DNA from: Bacteroidota bacterium | GTDB taxonomy: Bacteria > Bacteroidota > Bacteroidia > Chitinophagales > Chitinophagaceae | Reading direction: 5' to 3' | NCBI GenBank assembly: GCA_013286315.1 | Contig: JABDFX010000007.1 | Coordinates: 1-64,000 of the forward strand | DNA: 64,000 nucleotides | In this document: one piece after another, positions 60,366 to 64,000 of the stretch | Numbering within the stretch: the stretch's first letter is position 1 | Layout of the letters: the number at the start of each line of letters is the position of its first letter | Position numbers and translations under genes: made by a program | Notes under the pieces: generated by a model | What the model saw: the letters and a program-made list of their open reading frames with translations, nothing else | What the model was told of the DNA's origin: nothing | The model's database searches: none

Positions 60366-61877
60366 CTAGGGTTGTTCTCCTGTCATGTCAGAATTACTTA
60401 CGAATGCCACCCGTTTGCTGTCGGGCGACCAGGAGGGTGTATTGATGGTACCCTGTCCTCCATAGACATAAGCAATAACTTTAGGAACCCCACCCGCAAA
60501 AGGCATCAGGCGGATATATACATGCTTATAAGGCGGATGAATGCCGGGTTGTACTTCTTCTTTCAGAAAAGAAATAAATACGATCCATTTCCCGTCGGGA
60601 GAAATATGGGCAAACCAGTTATTGAATTCATCATTGGTTACCTGTTCCTGATCTTTTCCATCAGGTTTCATCCTCCAGATCTGCATAGAACCGGACCGGA
60701 CTGAATTGAAATAAATGTATTTGCCGTCAGGGGTGTATTCCGGTCCGTCGTCCAGGCCTTTTGCGTCCGTCAGTTTTACTTCAGGGCCGCCTGTTGAGGG
60801 GACCCGGTACACATCATACTCGCCATTTCTTTCACCGCAAAAGACCATGAAATTACCATCCGGCGACCAGCCGTGCATATATGAGGGACCCTTCGGGGTG
60901 ATTTGTTTGGGAATACCTCCGGTCAGAGGCACTGTATAAATGATTGAACCGCCCAAATTGTCTACACTGCTGCTTAATCCAAGCATGTTTCCATCAAAAG
61001 AAATTACGTGATCGTTATTATTGTTTTTAACCGTTCCGGTATTAACGACAGACACGGCATTTGAAGCCAGGTCAAAACGATTGATCAGCCCCTTATCATC
61101 ATTAAAAATCAGGTATTTCCCATCCTTGGTCCAGTTCGGTGCCTGGATGGAATAAGGAACGGAATAAATAATATTTCTTTTACCGGAGGCAACTTCCAGA
61201 ATTTCAAGATGACTGCCCAGTTTCATCTGGGTTTGATTGTCGGCCACTCCCTTAAATGGAACGGTAAGCCTCACATTACTGAAAACACCGGTTTCTAATA
61301 CATCTGCGTTATGAGAACCGACAAACAGGCCCACATACACTTCATCACCCAGGTCAATATCGTTTACTGTATCCATTACAAATGGCTCGCCATATACAGC
61401 AGCCCGCATGATGTACTGATTTCCGTGCCTTTCCAGCTCGATGATATTGGCCTTTGTCAGCTTTGCTTTGATTTCTTCCGTCTGTGCACCGGCGGTTCTT
61501 CGAAACTGAAGGGATGTAAGGCCGTCCCCATGTTCAACCGTATTCACATGGGCCGAATTGCCATCCAGGGATTTACGTATCATGACCCCCACTTTCCTAT
61601 GATAATTCACCCAATTTCCCAGGAATTCCGCCCGGGTTGAAATGATAAAGTCTCCTTTCATCTTCTTCCATACAAACTGAAATTCATCATGGTCAGCCCA
61701 TACATTATATCCCGCCCCTGAAATAACGTACTGCCCTGTTCCGGGGATATAAGTGGCTGACCCCGGCTTTACATTGGTTCCAATGTCTGTATGCCCATCA
61801 AAAATACCAACCGGATTTTGCTGACCGCTGGCAGCAACAGAAGACAGTATCAGGAGAAAGGCAAGCAATTGCTTCAT
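60366..61877 (-). CDS. ConA-like/PD40 beta-propeller exported protein, copy 2
   Basis: 503 residues, paralog of 57678-59249. The signal peptide ends VAASGQ. The N-terminal domain (MKGDFIISTRAEFLGNW, HRKVGVMIRKSL, GLTSLQFRRT) and the propeller (SPDGKWIVFISFLKEE, WSPDSKRVAFVSNSD) align along the full length. The start lies 247 nt from the divergent sensor gene, with ACTACATCA-type repeats between. It is probably translated with the TIM-barrel gene, 23 nt downstream. Confidence 0.85.
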   Translation of the reverse strand: MKQLLAFLLILSSVAASGQQNPVGIFDGHTDIGTNVKPGSATYIPGTGQYVISGAGYNVWADHDEFQFVWKKMKGDFIISTRAEFLGNWVNYHRKVGVMIRKSLDGNSAHVNTVEHGDGLTSLQFRRTAGAQTEEIKAKLTKANIIELERHGNQYIMRAAVYGEPFVMDTVNDIDLGDEVYVGLFVGSHNADVLETGVFSNVRLTVPFKGVADNQTQMKLGSHLEILEVASGKRNIIYSVPYSIQAPNWTKDGKYLIFNDDKGLINRFDLASNAVSVVNTGTVKNNNNDHVISFDGNMLGLSSSVDNLGGSIIYTVPLTGGIPKQITPKGPSYMHGWSPDGNFMVFCGERNGEYDVYRVPSTGGPEVKLTDAKGLDDGPEYTPDGKYIYFNSVRSGSMQIWRMKPDGKDQEQVTNDEFNNWFAHISPDGKWIVFISFLKEEVQPGIHPPYKHVYIRLMPFAGGVPKVIAYVYGGQGTINTPSWSPDSKRVAFVSNSDMTGEQP

Positions 61878-61947
61878 GCAGGATGTTTGAAAAATTGAAT
61901 AAGAGGCATTGAAATTAAATTTGAATATGTAGATACATAGATTTATA

Positions 61948-62019
61948 CCTACTTCAATACTACTTCAGTGCAAAAATTAAACAAAAGGCTATCCGGCCTA
62001 CTACATCATCACTACATCA
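61948..62019. promoter_or_regulatory. Candidate operators: two ACTAC(A/T)TCA pairs at 11-bp phase
   Basis: CCTACTTCA (61948) with ACTACTTCA (61959), and ACTACATCA (62000) with ACTACATCA (62011). Each pair has a start-to-start distance of 11 bp, one helical turn. They lie between the divergent propeller-protein and sensor genes. Confidence 0.55.
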
Positions 62020-62123
62020 TATTAATTTTTTAAACGGGGAATGGGCTACAACAGTTCATGACCGGCAGGAGTTGACCTTTTGGATGGACTTTCGCCTTAC
62101 ATTTGGTTCAGATTGATTTGCAA

Positions 62124-64000
62124 ATGAAACGGACATTCATCTTGATCTTATGTGTATGTACATCAATTGTACGGGCCCAGAATCCCATCGGTATCCCGGA
62201 TATCATAAATTACCACAACAACACCTATAACGCAGGCACCGAAAACCGGAGCATTATAGAAGACCAGAACGGCGTAATGTACTTTGCCAACCTGGACGGT
62301 CTGCTTAGTTTTGACGGTTCCTTCTGGAAATTATACTCGCTTCCGAATAAATCAATCGTTCGTTCTATCGCAATGGGTAAGGACAACCATATCTATGCAG
62401 GCGGCCAGGACGATTTTGGATATTTCTCACCCGACCACAATGGAAAGCTTTTCTTTACTTCCCTTAAACCACTCCTGTCAAAAAAAGACTTTTCATTTAG
62501 TAATATCTGGAATATCGTGGTGGTGGGGAATGATGTATTCTTTCGTTCAAAAGAAAAAATATTTCAATACAACGGTTATTCTATTACAGCATATCCCGCC
62601 CCGAGCGAATGGGCTTTTCTCGGATTTGGCAACAATACGCTGATTGCACAGGATTTGAAAAATGGCCTGATGAAATTCAATAACGGCCTTTGGACCAGCT
62701 ACCTGGAGAATTCGCAGTTACCACCCGATTTTATCGCGTCTTCTTTATTCTCCGTAGGAAATGATAGTAGTTTTTTAACCACCATTACGTCAGGATTTTA
62801 TGTATTGTATAAAGATAAACTCACTCCTTTCCGTTTTTCAGGATTCAACCCTTTACAGAACCAGAGAATACTGACGGCTATCCCGGTAACACATGACTGG
62901 ATAGCCGTTGGAACCAATCTGAATGGGTGTTATGTAATCAATAAAAAAGGTGATGTGATCCAGAATCTTTCGCGCAAAGAAGGGCTGCAACTAAACAATA
63001 TCCTTACGTTGTTCCTTGACAAGGACAATAATCTTTGGCTGGGTCTTGATGACGGCATAGACTTCATCGCCTATAACAATGCCATTAAACATATATACCC
63101 TGAACGGCTTAACGAAGGAAAAGGATATACTTCCCTGGTTTACAAAGATGCGCTCTATGTGGGAACCTCAAACGGATTCTATAAAGTTCCCCTGAATGGT
63201 AAAGAGGATCTGAGTTTTGTTGACGGTGATTTTGTTCCCCTCACATATACCAAGGGTTCGTCATGGTGCCTTGCCAACATTAATGGAGAACTTTTGTTTG
63301 GTCATCATGACGGCGCCTATGCTTTACGATCTGGGCAGCCGGTTCCCCTGAACTCGAAGACGGCGACCTATACTTTTCTTCCGTTTTATAATGTACTTCC
63401 CTCAAAGCTTGTTTTAACCGGCAATGAATCCGGTCTTGAAATAATGGAGTGGGAGAAAAATCAGTTTGTCTCAAAGGGGAGTGTCCCCGGGTTTAAAGAA
63501 TATTCGCAGTTTTTATCAATTGACAACAATAATATGATCTGGGTAGGTCATCCATACCGGGGCGTTTATAAAATTGAGATACGTCCCGGTCAGCCGTCTC
63601 TGGTCAAATTGTATACAGACCATCAAGGTTTGCCTTCAGCTGTAAAAAATCAACTATTTAAAGTGTTTAACCGGATCGTGGTGGCGACTGAAAAAGGCAT
63701 TTATGAATATGACCCAAAAACGGACCGTTTTGAAAAATCTTCTTATTTCATTTCATTTTTCGGCAACAGAAACATACGTTACCTTAAGGAGGATGGCTCG
63801 GGTAATATCTGGTTTGTGGAAGATCGAAATTTGGGCGTGATCGATTTCTCCTGGAAGGTTCCCAAAATAATTTATTTTCCGGAACTAAATGACAAGATGG
63901 TCAGCGGTTGGGAAAACGTCTATCCGTACAACAATTCCAATATCCTCGTGGGATCTGAAAAGGGGTTCTATCACATCAACTATGAAGCATATAAAAAGAA
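62124..64000 (+). CDS. Propeller-type sensor protein, incomplete at window end
   Basis: The ATG at 62124 opens a frame of 625 codons without a stop before the window ends. A signal peptide ends SIVRAQ. The rest is repeated two-component-propeller blades: NRSIIEDQNGVMYFANLDG, LFLDKDNNLWLGLDDGIDFI and GNIWFVEDRNLGVIDF. A Y_Y_Y domain and an output domain (kinase or LuxR-type) should follow beyond the edge. It is divergent from the propeller-protein genes and is the likely regulator of the SusCD locus. Confidence 0.85.
   Translation, partial: MKRTFILILCVCTSIVRAQNPIGIPDIINYHNNTYNAGTENRSIIEDQNGVMYFANLDGLLSFDGSFWKLYSLPNKSIVRSIAMGKDNHIYAGGQDDFGYFSPDHNGKLFFTSLKPLLSKKDFSFSNIWNIVVVGNDVFFRSKEKIFQYNGYSITAYPAPSEWAFLGFGNNTLIAQDLKNGLMKFNNGLWTSYLENSQLPPDFIASSLFSVGNDSSFLTTITSGFYVLYKDKLTPFRFSGFNPLQNQRILTAIPVTHDWIAVGTNLNGCYVINKKGDVIQNLSRKEGLQLNNILTLFLDKDNNLWLGLDDGIDFIAYNNAIKHIYPERLNEGKGYTSLVYKDALYVGTSNGFYKVPLNGKEDLSFVDGDFVPLTYTKGSSWCLANINGELLFGHHDGAYALRSGQPVPLNSKTATYTFLPFYNVLPSKLVLTGNESGLEIMEWEKNQFVSKGSVPGFKEYSQFLSIDNNNMIWVGHPYRGVYKIEIRPGQPSLVKLYTDHQGLPSAVKNQLFKVFNRIVVATEKGIYEYDPKTDRFEKSSYFISFFGNRNIRYLKEDGSGNIWFVEDRNLGVIDFSWKVPKIIYFPELNDKMVSGWENVYPYNNSNILVGSEKGFYHINYEAYKK

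Noticed and set aside
62284-62643. 119-codon plus-strand open frame
   Set aside because: It is a shadow of the sensor gene, whose frame starts at 62124 and is open to the window end.

Overview
The window comes from a member of the Bacteroidota, most likely family Chitinophagaceae or a close relative. The signs are a SusC/SusD pair, giant propeller-type sensor kinases, DUF1573 and DUF6266 proteins, a fused alpha/beta 2-oxoacid dehydrogenase E1, an efp-accB-accC run, a long-form IspH, and TAnnTTTG-like -7 elements. It is ordinary chromosome: no phage, insertion sequence, CRISPR array or rRNA was seen. One tRNA gene (Met, CAT) is present.

Layout. Positions 1-663 hold two halves of a D-Ala-D-Ala ligase gene pointing at each other, next to a ferredoxin and a LuxC-type acyl-CoA reductase. 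From 2.3 to 11.4 kb lie housekeeping and central metabolism genes (HtrA protease, GH13 amylase, IspH, AccC/AccB/EF-P, a thioredoxin-fold protein, malate dehydrogenase). At 11.7-13.0 kb there are two tandem secreted proteins built of eight-residue Asn-Pro repeats. From 13 to 25 kb are a heptosyltransferase-like enzyme, transporters (MFS, DedA, dicarboxylate symporter, amino-acid permease), YebC, the E1 fusion, two DUF1573 proteins and an aminotransferase. From 25.4 to 31.6 kb are a frameshifted DUF6266 gene, tRNA-Met with a broken partial copy, a threonine dehydrogenase-like SDR, a SET protein, NDH-2 and an acetate transporter. From 31.7 to 41.9 kb are an FtsX-type permease, an ABC-F ATPase, small enzymes, an ABC exporter and an RRM protein. 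From 42 to 52 kb are a propeller sensor kinase with a divergent NarL-type regulator, a LytTR protein, Dps, small stress-type proteins, a decayed vWA/DUF3520 remnant and an ECF sigma factor with its probable partner. From 52.2 kb to the end is a SusC/SusD locus with two paralogous ConA-like/PD40 propeller proteins, a Tat-exported TIM-barrel protein and a divergent propeller sensor that runs off the window.

The most unusual feature is the intergenic DNA. Many gaps carry palindromes or arrays made of short repeated words. Four main vocabularies recur: GCGTTA/TAACGC words; TTGACAATTAAC words; a TAGTGTGGTG-ended palindrome; and TTGACGG, GAGGC and TATACTC words. Several reach into the last codons of the flanking genes, so that stop codons lie inside hairpin arms. 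One family sits directly upstream of ispH and mdh and ends in a -7-like box. A further 21-22 bp array separates efp from the thioredoxin gene. In the SusCD locus, pairs of a nine-base word (ACTACATCA) at exactly 11-bp phase lie upstream of the propeller-protein and sensor genes and look like operators.

All functional calls come from reading motifs and family resemblance by eye; no database search was run.
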